DNA of 5,624 bases from an uncultured Prevotella sp. Lineage in GTDB: Bacteria; Bacteroidota; Bacteroidia; Bacteroidales; Bacteroidaceae. This document shows positions 1 through 5,624 of the stretch, piece after piece. Location: positions 1 to 5,624 of the forward strand of contig CAMYZK010000185.1 in the NCBI GenBank assembly GCA_947303825.1, read 5' to 3'. The notes under the pieces are model-generated. The model did not search any database. It was not told the DNA's origin and saw only the letters and a program-made list of their open reading frames with translations. Made by a program: the position numbers and the translations under genes. The number at the start of each line of letters is the position of its first letter. Positions within the stretch are counted from its first letter, which is position 1.

Positions 1-488
1 TATCGTATGCTGCCTATTTTAACCCTCAGCGTACGGTTGTCGGTCTTTACGAATATCGTATCGTCGGTGGTGGCAGCATCGCTGCTGCCCAGTACGTCGT
101 GCGAAGGCTGTGAAGCAAGATGCTCATGCATGAGGTCGTACTGGTTTTTCACCTTAAGCGCAGCCCGTTGGAAGTCTTGCATGCCGAAAGGTTTCAGCAG
201 ATAGTCGAGGGCATTGACGCGGTAGCCCTCCAGTGCATACTCTGAATAGGCTGTAGTGAAGACAATGAGCGGTGGAGCCGACAGCGAACGTACAAAGTCC
301 ATGCCGTTGAGGTCGGGCATGTTAATGTCGCAGAACACTGCATCGACAATTTCCTGTTCCATTATCTGACGAGCCTCAAGAGCACTGGCACATGATGCAC
401 AGAGATCAAAGAATGGAATCTTTCTTATATAGGCAGAAAGCTGCTGCAGAGCAAATGGCTCATCGTCTATTGCTAGTACTCGTATCAC
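1..488 (-). CDS. LytTR-family response regulator, 3' end outside window
   Basis: This is the N-terminal part (162 codons seen) of a cytoplasmic response regulator. It has a receiver domain at residues 1-115: the acidic pair in AIDDEP (Asp8, Asp9), the phospho-acceptor Asp54 in CDINMPDLNG, the switch Thr79 in VFTTAYSEYAL, and Lys99 in DYLLKPF. After a polar linker (about 116-142), DTIFVKTDNRTLRVKIGSI begins a LytTR DNA-binding domain, which is cut by the window edge. The start is GTG at 486-488: the frame has a stop 12 bases further upstream and no ATG between, and GTG gives the usual short lead-in to the beta-1 strand. It follows the histidine kinase gene on the same strand and is almost certainly its partner. 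The left edge truncates the gene by position only; no damage is seen. Its target promoters cannot be seen. The family is secure; the exact start is slightly less so. Confidence 0.93.
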   Translation of the reverse strand, partial: MIRVLAIDDEPFALQQLSAYIRKIPFFDLCASCASALEARQIMEQEIVDAVFCDINMPDLNGMDFVRSLSAPPLIVFTTAYSEYALEGYRVNALDYLLKPFGMQDFQRAALKVKNQYDLMHEHLASQPSHDVLGSSDAATTDDTIFVKTDNRTLRVKIGSIR

Positions 489-496
489 GATTATTT

Positions 497-558
497 GAGT
501 TTATAAGTTCTTGAGTTCTTGAGTCTGTGAATTTATAAGTTTTGTCGTTCATCGTTCA
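497..558. repeat. Clustered short direct repeats between kinase and regulator
   Basis: The 67-base gap between the two genes is mostly low-complexity repeats. AGTTCTTG occurs twice in tandem (506-513, 514-521), TTATAAGTT occurs at 501-509 and 533-541, and TCGTTCA occurs twice in tandem (545-551, 552-558), the last copy reaching into the kinase stop codon. No hairpin, promoter box or Shine-Dalgarno sequence stands out here. The copy numbers are small. From memory, similar AT-rich microrepeats occur between genes in Prevotella-like genomes; this was not checked. Confidence 0.7.
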
Positions 559-1821
559 AAGCGGAAGAGTCAGCTTGATATTGTATGTTTCAGTGTCTTC
601 TTTTATACTGAGTGAGTACCTGTCTCCATAGATAAGGTCCAGTCTCTGCCTGACGTTTTTCAGGCCCACCCCACCCTGGCTGTCCTGCTCTTTAGGTGAC
701 TTGCTGTTGCTGCATGTAAAAAGAAGCTTTTCGTCATCAGTGCCTGCATATATCTTAATAAATGAGTTGTGTTGATAGCTTACGCCGTGCTTGAAGGCAT
801 TCTCTACAAAGGTGATAAGCACCAAGGGAGGTATCTGTGCACCAGATGGAACGTCATCTGGTATTTCAACGTTTATCGTCACCTTCTGGCTCACCCTCAT
901 ACGCATCAGCTCAACATACTGTGAGGTGAATGCCAGCTCGCTGGTCAGCGGTACTGTCTGCCTGGCTCCTTCGTAGAGCACAAACCGCATTATCTTTGAC
1001 AGGCCAATGATACTTTCTTTGGCCTTCTCTGCGTCAATATCAACCAATGCATGGATATTGTTCAGCGTGTTCATCAGGAAATGTGGGTTTATCTGATAAC
1101 GCAGATACTGCAGCTGCTGCTCCAGATTCTGCTTCTCAAGCATAGCCAAGCGCTGGTGGTCTTTCCTGTGACGGAAATAAAGCTTGACACCAATGTTCAT
1201 GCCCAGCATGAGAACAAGAATGATGAGAGCCACCAAGTCGCGCTCGCCAAGGATGATGGGCGGGGGACTTTCATTCTTTTTATCTTCCATATGAGGAGGG
1301 GGGACCTGCCCATGATTCCTGTTGGCATGAGATGCGCCATGAAAGCCAGGTGGAACCTCGTCGCCGTTCCATTGTGGGGGAATCTCGTCGCCATCAATGT
1401 CGGGGGGAACCTCATTGCCATCCCACAGTGGCGGTCGATGGTCTTTGTCCAAAGGCTTATGTCCCTTGTCAGGATGATGCTTGTCCCCGAAAGCAGCAAT
1501 CGGCCTACCTCCGATATCGGCTGGGCGCTGACTGCACTGCACAACAATAAACAGTGCAAGAAGCAATGCCGACAAAGAGAAGTATACCCACTTGCGTTGC
1601 TTTTCTACCAGCAAAGGTAAGAGAAGAAAGTTGTGAACGAGAAAGACAACGAAGAAGACTGCCATCTTGCGCCATACAAACAGCACTTCTGTCCATCGAA
1701 ACGACAGGTTGTCGTCTTGCGCAACACTGATGTATTGGCTCAGTACCGGTGCGAGAAACATCACCGTCCACAGCAGTGAATATACAAGCAGTTCCTGCCT
1801 GTTGAGTCTCTCGTTCAACAT
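556..1821 (-). CDS. LytS/YehU-type membrane sensor histidine kinase
   Basis: This 421-residue sensor kinase should autophosphorylate on His and pass phosphate to the LytTR regulator encoded next. Hydrophobic segments lie at about 11-30, 53-72, 78-96 and 195-214. The three clustered N-terminal helices and the fourth helix leave residues 97-194 as an extracytoplasmic loop. That loop is His/Asp/Pro-rich (His115, His116, His121, His128, His161, His165, His170, His177) and carries a nonapeptide repeat from residue 130. A short coiled coil (215-240) leads to the His_kinase domain: phospho-acceptor His247 in QINPHFLMNTLNNI, N-box VENAFKHG (339-346, Asn341) and G-box GGVGLKNVRQRL (383-394). The catalytic ATPase region is complete and the length is plausible. 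ATG 1819-1821 lies 12 bases after the upstream gene, which suggests one transcript. The ligand is unknown; metal, polyanion or envelope stress are guesses. Confidence 0.95.
   Translation of the reverse strand: MLNERLNRQELLVYSLLWTVMFLAPVLSQYISVAQDDNLSFRWTEVLFVWRKMAVFFVVFLVHNFLLLPLLVEKQRKWVYFSLSALLLALFIVVQCSQRPADIGGRPIAAFGDKHHPDKGHKPLDKDHRPPLWDGNEVPPDIDGDEIPPQWNGDEVPPGFHGASHANRNHGQVPPPHMEDKKNESPPPIILGERDLVALIILVLMLGMNIGVKLYFRHRKDHQRLAMLEKQNLEQQLQYLRYQINPHFLMNTLNNIHALVDIDAEKAKESIIGLSKIMRFVLYEGARQTVPLTSELAFTSQYVELMRMRVSQKVTINVEIPDDVPSGAQIPPLVLITFVENAFKHGVSYQHNSFIKIYAGTDDEKLLFTCSNSKSPKEQDSQGGVGLKNVRQRLDLIYGDRYSLSIKEDTETYNIKLTLPL
1354..1434 (-). repeat. 27-base coding repeat in kinase sensor loop
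   Basis: Three tandem 9-codon units encode PPLWDGNEV, PPDIDGDEI and PPQWNGDEV (kinase residues 130-156), followed by a degenerate fourth unit starting PPGFHG. The shared pattern is PP-x-[WI]-[DN]-G-[DN]-E-[VI]. The acidic DxDGDE-like core resembles calcium-binding turns in general, but no specific fold can be assigned. The repeat sits next to a His-rich stretch, so the whole loop could bind metal or a charged polymer. Confidence 0.85.
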
Positions 1822-1833
1822 ATCTGTCTGGGG

Positions 1834-2823
1834 TTACCTTACAACTTTCTTGATGACCTTGTAGCCCTGGCGCACCAGGTAGATGCCGCTACGCATGGGT
1901 TGAGCCACGCGATGTCCCCGAATATCGTAATATATGCCCTCGGTTGTATTGGCCTTAACCTCCTCAATGTCCGAATACTCTTCTGTGTCGGCAGCAGAGA
2001 AGTTACGTGTTCCCCCGCTGGTTGTGATACTTCCGTCGGCCTTAACAGCCTTTCCGCCATATCCGCTTATTGTCAGCGCGCCGCCCGTCATATAGAAATT
2101 GCCGGTGTCCTCGTCTTCATGCCCAGTGGTTATACCTGTTGAGGTATTGCCATCCAGTTCCACCTGGATGCCGTCGTCGTCAACTCCACTGATTTTCACC
2201 GTACCGCTCTCCATTAAGAAGTACTCCTTGCAATGAATGCCATCCTTAACAGCCGACGTGATGTTTAGTGTAAGGTTCTTCACCTCTACATATTCCTTGC
2301 TGTATACGGCATGCCTTGACTTCCCCACCACATTAAGGGTGCCTTTGCCCTTAAACTTGATGTGCCCCTTGCAGTGCAGGCAGCCGTTGTAAGTGTCGTT
2401 GGCAGCGTCGGTAATAGTGTTGGTAGTGCCTTTCTTTGCACTCACCGTGGCCCGCTTGCCGTTCTGTATGTTTATGGCAGGCCCCGACGGGTTAGTTATG
2501 GTAAGGCCGTTAAGCTCCACTGTACACTTATAGCTGCCCTCCAGATAGAACTCTCCATCGGTAGTGGTCCCCGAAAGCACGTAGATAATCTCGCCGTCTT
2601 CATTGTCGTAGTCGGCATCAACACCTGCGAAGGTAGCACTCTGCACCAGCTTGACATGCGACGAGGTTCCGCTGCTCACGGTCACATAGCTGCTGATGTT
2701 CGATGCCATGGTGATAGTGACCTGCTGGCCGCTATATCTAATCTCAACCGTATTTTTGTCAATAGCCAGTGCACTGGAGGCAGTGAAAAGAGATAATGTA
2801 ATAAGTAGTAGATGTTTTTTCAT
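1834..2823 (-). CDS. Secreted carbohydrate-binding beta-helix protein (DUF4353-like)
   Basis: The 329-residue product starts with a Sec signal peptide (MKKHLLLITLSLFTASSALA, cleavage near residue 20). Residues about 75-270 are built of short beta-strand coils: YVLSGTTTDGEFYL, VELNGLTITNPSGPAINI, GTLNVVGKSRHAVYSKEYVEV, LTLNITSAVKDGIHCKEYF, GTVKISGVDDDGIQ and GGALTISGYGGKAVKADG. These match the carbohydrate-binding family DUF4353, whose studied member Cthe_2159 is a calcium-containing beta-helix that binds acidic polysaccharide (family knowledge). Acidic turns such as VDADYDNEDGE (68-78) and GHEDEDTGN (234-242) would suit calcium. Residues 296-329 form a Bacteroidota C-terminal tail (YYDIRGHRVAQP...GIYLVRQGYKVIKK), a possible sorting or anchoring signal. 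No catalytic residues are recognised. It is the first gene of the operon with the kinase and regulator. Binding of any particular glycan is inference. Confidence 0.85.
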   Translation of the reverse strand: MKKHLLLITLSLFTASSALAIDKNTVEIRYSGQQVTITMASNISSYVTVSSGTSSHVKLVQSATFAGVDADYDNEDGEIIYVLSGTTTDGEFYLEGSYKCTVELNGLTITNPSGPAINIQNGKRATVSAKKGTTNTITDAANDTYNGCLHCKGHIKFKGKGTLNVVGKSRHAVYSKEYVEVKNLTLNITSAVKDGIHCKEYFLMESGTVKISGVDDDGIQVELDGNTSTGITTGHEDEDTGNFYMTGGALTISGYGGKAVKADGSITTSGGTRNFSAADTEEYSDIEEVKANTTEGIYYDIRGHRVAQPMRSGIYLVRQGYKVIKKVVR

Positions 2824-2847
2824 TCGTTTCTATTATAAAATACAATG

Positions 2848-2880
2848 CAAAGATACAAAGAAAACAAAGAACAGGGCAAA
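2848..2880 (-). promoter_or_regulatory. Bacteroidota-type promoter of the lectin-kinase-regulator operon
   Basis: On the minus strand, a TTTG -33 box (2877-2880) is followed after 21 bases by TATCTTTG (2848-2855), an exact match to TAnnTTTG. Transcription would start near 2842, giving a leader of about 20 bases before ATG 2823. No Shine-Dalgarno sequence is visible, as is usual in this phylum. No other clear promoter was seen between here and the regulator gene. Confidence 0.75.
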
Positions 2881-2916
2881 AGCGTTCAGCGAATGCCCCA
2901 TTCTCTTAAGTGAAAA

Positions 2917-3411
2917 CTACTTGCCCAAGCCAGGGATTTTGTTTTTCACTGCATCGGGGATTTTGTCCTTGATGCCGTCGGGCACTTTATCCAGCAATCC
3001 TGCAATGTCAACACCGGCAATATCCTTAAAGAACTTTGAGGGGTCGCTGTCGGCTATGGTCGACACAAGTGCTGACACCTCCTTGTTGCCGCCCACCAGC
3101 TTCTCCACCTTGTCCTTGTTGGCCTTGAGGAACTCCTGTGCGCTGGCAAGATACTTCTTTGCCTGGGCAGGGTCTTTGGTCACCAGGTCCTTCAACTTCT
3201 CTATGATGGCCGAGATGCGTGCCTTGAAGGTCTCCACCTTTCCACCATTGACATCTTTCTCCAGAGCATTCGCCACCTTGTCGGCATCGGCAGGAGCCTC
3301 TACCACCTGGTCAGCCTCGCCAGGGGCAGCCTGAATCTCATTACTCTTGCCATTGCAAGAAGCAAGAACAACGGCAGCAAAAGCCATCATTGCAAAAATC
3401 ACTTTTTTCAT
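2917..3411 (-). CDS. Small helical lipoprotein of unknown function
   Basis: This 164-residue product has a lipoprotein signal: MKKVIFAMMAFAAVVLASC with the lipobox cysteine at 19, so it should be lipidated and placed in the cell envelope. The residues after Cys (NGKSNEI) lack the acidic run typical of Bacteroidota surface-export signals, which weakly favours the periplasmic face. Residues 24-58 are Ala/Glu/Asp-rich and probably disordered; residues 60-135 look alpha-helical and Lys-rich (ISAIIEKLKDLVTKDPAQAKKYLASAQEF). The last 24 residues are three octapeptide repeats. No enzyme motif is present and I do not recognise a named family. It has its own promoter and ends 93 bases before the lectin-like gene on the same strand, so some read-through into that operon is possible. 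Confidence 0.88.
   Translation of the reverse strand: MKKVIFAMMAFAAVVLASCNGKSNEIQAAPGEADQVVEAPADADKVANALEKDVNGGKVETFKARISAIIEKLKDLVTKDPAQAKKYLASAQEFLKANKDKVEKLVGGNKEVSALVSTIADSDPSKFFKDIAGVDIAGLLDKVPDGIKDKIPDAVKNKIPGLGK
2920..2991 (-). repeat. Octapeptide repeat at lipoprotein C-terminus
   Basis: Three perfectly spaced 24-base units encode DKVPDGIK, DKIPDAVK and NKIPGLGK (residues 141-164), pattern [DN]-K-[VI]-P-[DG]-x-x-K. The repeat runs directly into the stop codon. The regular Pro and Lys spacing suggests short kinked amphipathic segments, possibly for membrane or polymer contact (inference). Confidence 0.85.
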
Positions 3412-3457
3412 AATGTAAACAGTTTAAATTAATAAATGAATATACACAATTCGTTGG

Positions 3458-3489
3458 CAAAATTAAACAATTAAGTTGACATCAGCAAA
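3458..3489 (-). promoter_or_regulatory. Bacteroidota-type promoter of the lipoprotein gene
   Basis: On the minus strand, TTTG (3486-3489) and TAATTTTG (3458-3465) are separated by 20 bases, a full match to the TTTG / TAnnTTTG consensus. The predicted transcript starts near 3451, leaving an A/T-rich leader of about 40 bases before ATG 3411. Confidence 0.75.
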
Positions 3490-3505
3490 AAAAAATGAAG
3501 AATCA

Positions 3506-3537
3506 TTTGGCTGTTATGAAAATAATTACTATTTTTG
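3506..3537 (+). promoter_or_regulatory. Bacteroidota-type promoter of the ROK operon
   Basis: On the plus strand, TTTG (3506-3509) and TATTTTTG (3530-3537) are separated by exactly 20 bases, a full consensus match. The predicted start is near 3544, which places ATG 3572 about 28 bases downstream. This argues against the upstream TTG start at 3476, which would lie before the promoter. It stands back to back with the lipoprotein promoter. Confidence 0.78.
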
Positions 3538-3571
3538 CCACATATTACAACTAAACACACAAGTAAGCAGT

Positions 3572-4552
3572 ATGATTTATAACACGGCAAAGACGCGTGT
3601 CGTAGGAGTAAACATAAGTACTGAAGACACCACATTCGCCATAGTAGACATCAGAGGAAACATCATTGCACAGGATGCCTTTCATACATACGAGCACCCC
3701 AATATCACCGACTATGTAACCTATCTCAGTGAACGTCTAGTAGAACTAATGGAAGCCAACGGAGGGTACGACACCATACGCTCTGTGGGTGTCGGTGTGC
3801 TTAGCGGCAATTTCGTCAAGGGATGTATAGAGCATTCGCCAAGTCTTCCATGGAAGGGCGAAGTACCCCTCTCGTCACTGCTTCGCGACAGGCTTGGCAT
3901 GGCTGTTGCCGTGGGAAACAATGCCCATGCAAGAGCTATGGGCGAATATGTGTTTGGTAGTGCCCACGGCTTTCGAGACTTTATTGTAGTAACAATGGCA
4001 GCCGGCCTGGGTAGCTGCATCTTCTCCAACGGAAGTCCACATCTGGGCAACGAAGGGTTTGCAGGCGAGATAGGCCATGTGTGCGTCAACCCTAATGGAC
4101 GGCATTGCGGCTGCGGAGGCATAGGATGTCTGGAGACCTACTGTTCGGAGAAAGGCATAATAGAGACAGCTCAGAAACTGATGAACTCAAGCAACAAGCC
4201 TTCACTGATGCGCGATTATGAGAAACTCACTCCGAAAATCATTTCCGGATGCTGCGACAAAGGCGATGAGATGGCCATAGAAGTGTACGCCCGCACAGGA
4301 AGGATGCTTGGACTGGGCATGGCCAACTACGCCTCGGTTATCAATCCGGAAGCTATCATCTTCACCGGAGGAATAACGCGTGCAGGGCACTGGCTCTTCG
4401 ACCCGGCACAGGAAGTGTTCGAGGAAAACGTGTTCCAGAACATGCGGGGGAAAGTCAAGTTCCTCACCTCTACGCTCACCGATATTGAACGCAATGTGCT
4501 TGGTGCCAGCGTTCTTGCATGGAAGGTAAAAGAGTATTCATTATTTAAATAA
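3572..4552 (+). CDS. ROK-family protein, probable catalytically impaired sugar kinase
   Basis: This 326-residue product has the ROK (repressor/ORF/kinase) ASKHA fold and no N-terminal helix-turn-helix, so it resembles a ROK sugar kinase rather than a repressor. The zinc site is intact: GEIGH (His169) with CGCGGIGCLE (Cys179, Cys181, Cys186). SGN (78-80) and PWKGEVPL match the sugar-side motifs, and FTGG (264-267) matches the adenosine motif. However, the first phosphate motif, normally GVDIGGT, reads GVNISTE (12-18). The second, normally GTGxG, reads AAGLG. The catalytic Asp of the ND motif is Asn117 in VGNNAHARAMGE (codon AAT, 3920-3922). It is therefore probably a weak or inactive kinase, perhaps a sugar-binding regulator (inference). 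ATG 3572 was chosen because it follows the promoter and gives a normal ROK N-terminus. The next gene begins 9 bases after the stop. Confidence 0.9.
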   Translation: MIYNTAKTRVVGVNISTEDTTFAIVDIRGNIIAQDAFHTYEHPNITDYVTYLSERLVELMEANGGYDTIRSVGVGVLSGNFVKGCIEHSPSLPWKGEVPLSSLLRDRLGMAVAVGNNAHARAMGEYVFGSAHGFRDFIVVTMAAGLGSCIFSNGSPHLGNEGFAGEIGHVCVNPNGRHCGCGGIGCLETYCSEKGIIETAQKLMNSSNKPSLMRDYEKLTPKIISGCCDKGDEMAIEVYARTGRMLGLGMANYASVINPEAIIFTGGITRAGHWLFDPAQEVFEENVFQNMRGKVKFLTSTLTDIERNVLGASVLAWKVKEYSLFK

Positions 4553-4561
4553 CATTCAGAA

Positions 4562-5493
4562 ATGGCCTTGACAGAGTCTTCGGTAAAGAGCCGCGTCATT
4601 GGCGTGGATATAAGCATTGGTCGTACCAACTACGCAATAGTAGATGTTCGCGGCAACATCATAGCACGCGATGAATTTGACACAACCGACATCATCAACG
4701 TAGGAAAATATGTTGAAACACTGAGCGAGAAAGTGGTCATGCTGGCAGAAGCCAACGGCGGCTATGATACAATACGCTCCATGGGCATCAGCTCACCTAG
4801 CGGCAACTCTATCACAGGATGTATTGAGAACGCCCCCAACCTGAAGTGGAAGGGGGTTGTGCCCTTGGCAGCCATGCTGCGCGACCGTCTGGGTATAGCC
4901 GTGGCACTGGGCAACGATGCCCACCTGTCGGCACTCGGCGAACATGTCTTTGGCAGTGCACACGGCATGAACAACTTCATTGTCATCTCACTGGGCCACG
5001 GCTTGGGAAGCTGCATCTTCAGCAACGGACATGTGCATTTAGGCGCATCCGGCTTTGCTGGTGAAGTAGGCCACTCATGCGCTGTGCCCAACGGAAGGAT
5101 ATGCGCTTGCGGAAAGAAAGGCTGCCTGGAGGCATACTGCGGTGCAAACGGAGTTGTACAGACGGCAAAAGAACTGATGGAAGCAAGCCAAGAAGCCTCT
5201 CTGATGAGAGACATTGACAAGCTCACACCGAAGGACGTCTACGACTGCTGCGAGAAAGGCGACAAGATGGCGATAGAGGTTTTCCGTCGTACAGGAAAGA
5301 TGCTGGGATTCACCCTTGCCGGTTATGCCACTGGCTTGTTGATCCCACATACGAGGAGTTCAACAAGTGTGTCTTCCACAACATTCGCGGAAAGGTAAAG
5401 ATACTCACTTCTGTTCTTGAAGACCACGAGCGCGACGTACTGGGAGCCAGTGCCTTGGCATGGGGCATCAAGGAGTATTCGCTTTTTAAATAA
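4562..5493 (+). pseudogene. Second ROK-family gene, disrupted by a 55-base deletion
   Basis: This is a tandem paralogue of the preceding gene (about 62% identity over 300 aligned residues by hand count). Residues 1-257 read normally: GVDISIG (14-20, Asp retained but GGT lost), LGNDAHLSALGE with the catalytic Asp119, GHGLGS in the phosphate-2 position, GEVGH (His171), and zinc cysteines 181, 183 and 188. After ACT at 5330-5332 the frame breaks. The continuing paralogous sequence resumes at TGG 5332-5334 in another frame and runs 53 codons to TAA 5491-5493, ending in the same KEYSLFK as the first copy. Eighteen codons present in the first copy (its residues 256-273, with the GG adenosine motif) are missing, plus one base. 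The frame as it stands ends at 5396-5398 after 278 residues, with 21 foreign C-terminal residues. Loss of the C-terminal lobe should abolish kinase function. The intact remainder implies a recent event or an assembly fault. Confidence 0.88.
5330..5334 (+). other. Deletion junction inside second ROK gene
   Basis: The surviving sequence GCCACTGG joins the Tyr-Ala-Thr codons directly to the Trp codon that lies 18 codons later in the paralogue (4391-4393). The paralogue has GGGCACTGG at that downstream point. An ancestor with Ala-Thr-Val and Gly-His-Trp codons could have carried GCCACTG at both ends, so slippage between short direct repeats is a natural explanation (inference). Confidence 0.7.
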
Positions 5494-5624
5494 ATGAACG
5501 TAGACCAGATAAACAGAATAATCAACGAGAAGCCCAATCTCAGCACAGCCCTCGGCATGGAGTTTATCTCCACACCCGAGGGCGATACATGTATGGCACG
5601 CATGAGAGTTGACGAGCGCAACCG
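5494..5624 (+). CDS. Hotdog-fold (PaaI-like) acyl-CoA thioesterase, 3' end outside window
   Basis: Only 43 codons are visible. They read MNVDQINRIINEKPNL, STALGMEFISTPEGDTCMARM and RVDERNR (residues 1-44 region). A short N-terminal helix followed by LGMEF...ARMRVDERNR matches the first strands of PaaI-like hotdog thioesterases; in Bacteroidota, relatives with this start often act on 1,4-dihydroxy-2-naphthoyl-CoA in menaquinone synthesis (family knowledge). The conserved GG-containing catalytic helix lies beyond the edge, so activity cannot be judged. ATG 5494-5496 directly abuts the original ROK stop (TAAATG), which implies the same transcript and probably translational coupling in the ancestor. 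The ROK frameshift now ends translation 95 bases earlier, which may weaken that coupling. Confidence 0.7.
   Translation, partial: MNVDQINRIINEKPNLSTALGMEFISTPEGDTCMARMRVDERN

Noticed and set aside
1051..1620. Long plus-strand open frame opposite the histidine kinase
   Set aside because: It is antisense to a well-supported gene, its product resembles no family, and the openness comes from the base composition of the kinase gene.
2874..2897. Possible weak terminator after the lipoprotein gene (GCATTC-GCT-GAACGC followed by TTTT on the minus strand)
   Set aside because: The stem is only six pairs with one mismatch, the T-run is short and overlaps the -33 box of the next promoter; the support is too weak to annotate.
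2696..3334. Plus-strand open frame spanning the lectin-like start and most of the lipoprotein gene
   Set aside because: It crosses a promoter and two well-supported minus-strand genes with signal peptides, and its product shows no domain or sensible start.
3476..3571. Upstream TTG start that would add 32 residues to the first ROK protein
   Set aside because: The extension covers the promoter boxes at 3506-3537, has no family resemblance, and the product from ATG 3572 already has a normal ROK N-terminus.
4762..5226. Minus-strand open frame inside the second ROK gene
   Set aside because: A similar antisense open frame occurs in the first ROK gene, as expected from shared codon use; no domain or start signal supports it.
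5320..5400. Programmed ribosomal frameshift in the second ROK gene
   Set aside because: No slippery heptamer is seen at the break, and 18 conserved codons are absent as well, so a shift of frame alone would not restore the protein.
1..5624. CRISPR arrays, tRNA or rRNA genes, insertion sequences
   Set aside because: No regularly spaced repeat-spacer pattern, RNA gene structure, transposase or terminal inverted repeats were seen; most of the window is filled by protein-coding genes.

Overview
The window looks like chromosomal DNA from a member of the Bacteroidota, most likely a Prevotella-like gut or oral species. The reasons are: three promoters match the Bacteroidota pattern (TTTG, about 20 bases, TAnnTTTG); the start codons lack Shine-Dalgarno sequences; and the gene content fits, with a LytS/LytTR-type two-component pair, a secreted DUF4353-type beta-helix protein with a GIY-type C-terminal tail, and a helical lipoprotein. 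The genus is inferred, not proven.

Left half (1-2880, minus strand, read right to left): a secreted carbohydrate-binding-type beta-helix protein (1834-2823) is followed after 12 bases by a membrane histidine kinase of the LytS/YehU type (556-1821), then after 67 bases of small direct repeats by a LytTR response regulator that starts at GTG 488 and runs off the left edge. One promoter (2848-2880) appears to serve all three genes. The kinase has an unusual extracytoplasmic loop of about 100 residues, rich in His, Asp and Pro, with a 9-residue tandem repeat. I suggest the secreted protein and this loop belong to one sensing unit.

Middle (2917-3571): a small lipoprotein gene of unknown function (2917-3411, minus strand) ends in three octapeptide repeats. 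It is transcribed divergently from the right-hand operon by two back-to-back promoters whose -33 boxes are 16 bases apart.

Right half (3572-5624, plus strand): two tandem ROK-family (sugar kinase fold) genes, about 62% identical in protein by hand count, are followed directly (TAAATG) by the start of a hotdog-fold acyl-CoA thioesterase gene that leaves the window. Both ROK copies keep the zinc site but have degenerate ATP-phosphate motifs. The first also has Asn in place of the usual catalytic Asp. The second keeps the Asp but has lost about 55 bases that encode the GG nucleotide-binding motif, which shifts the frame; it is annotated as a pseudogene. The most notable points are this decaying or repurposed ROK pair and the lectin-like/kinase/regulator operon. 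No RNA genes, CRISPR arrays or insertion sequences were seen.
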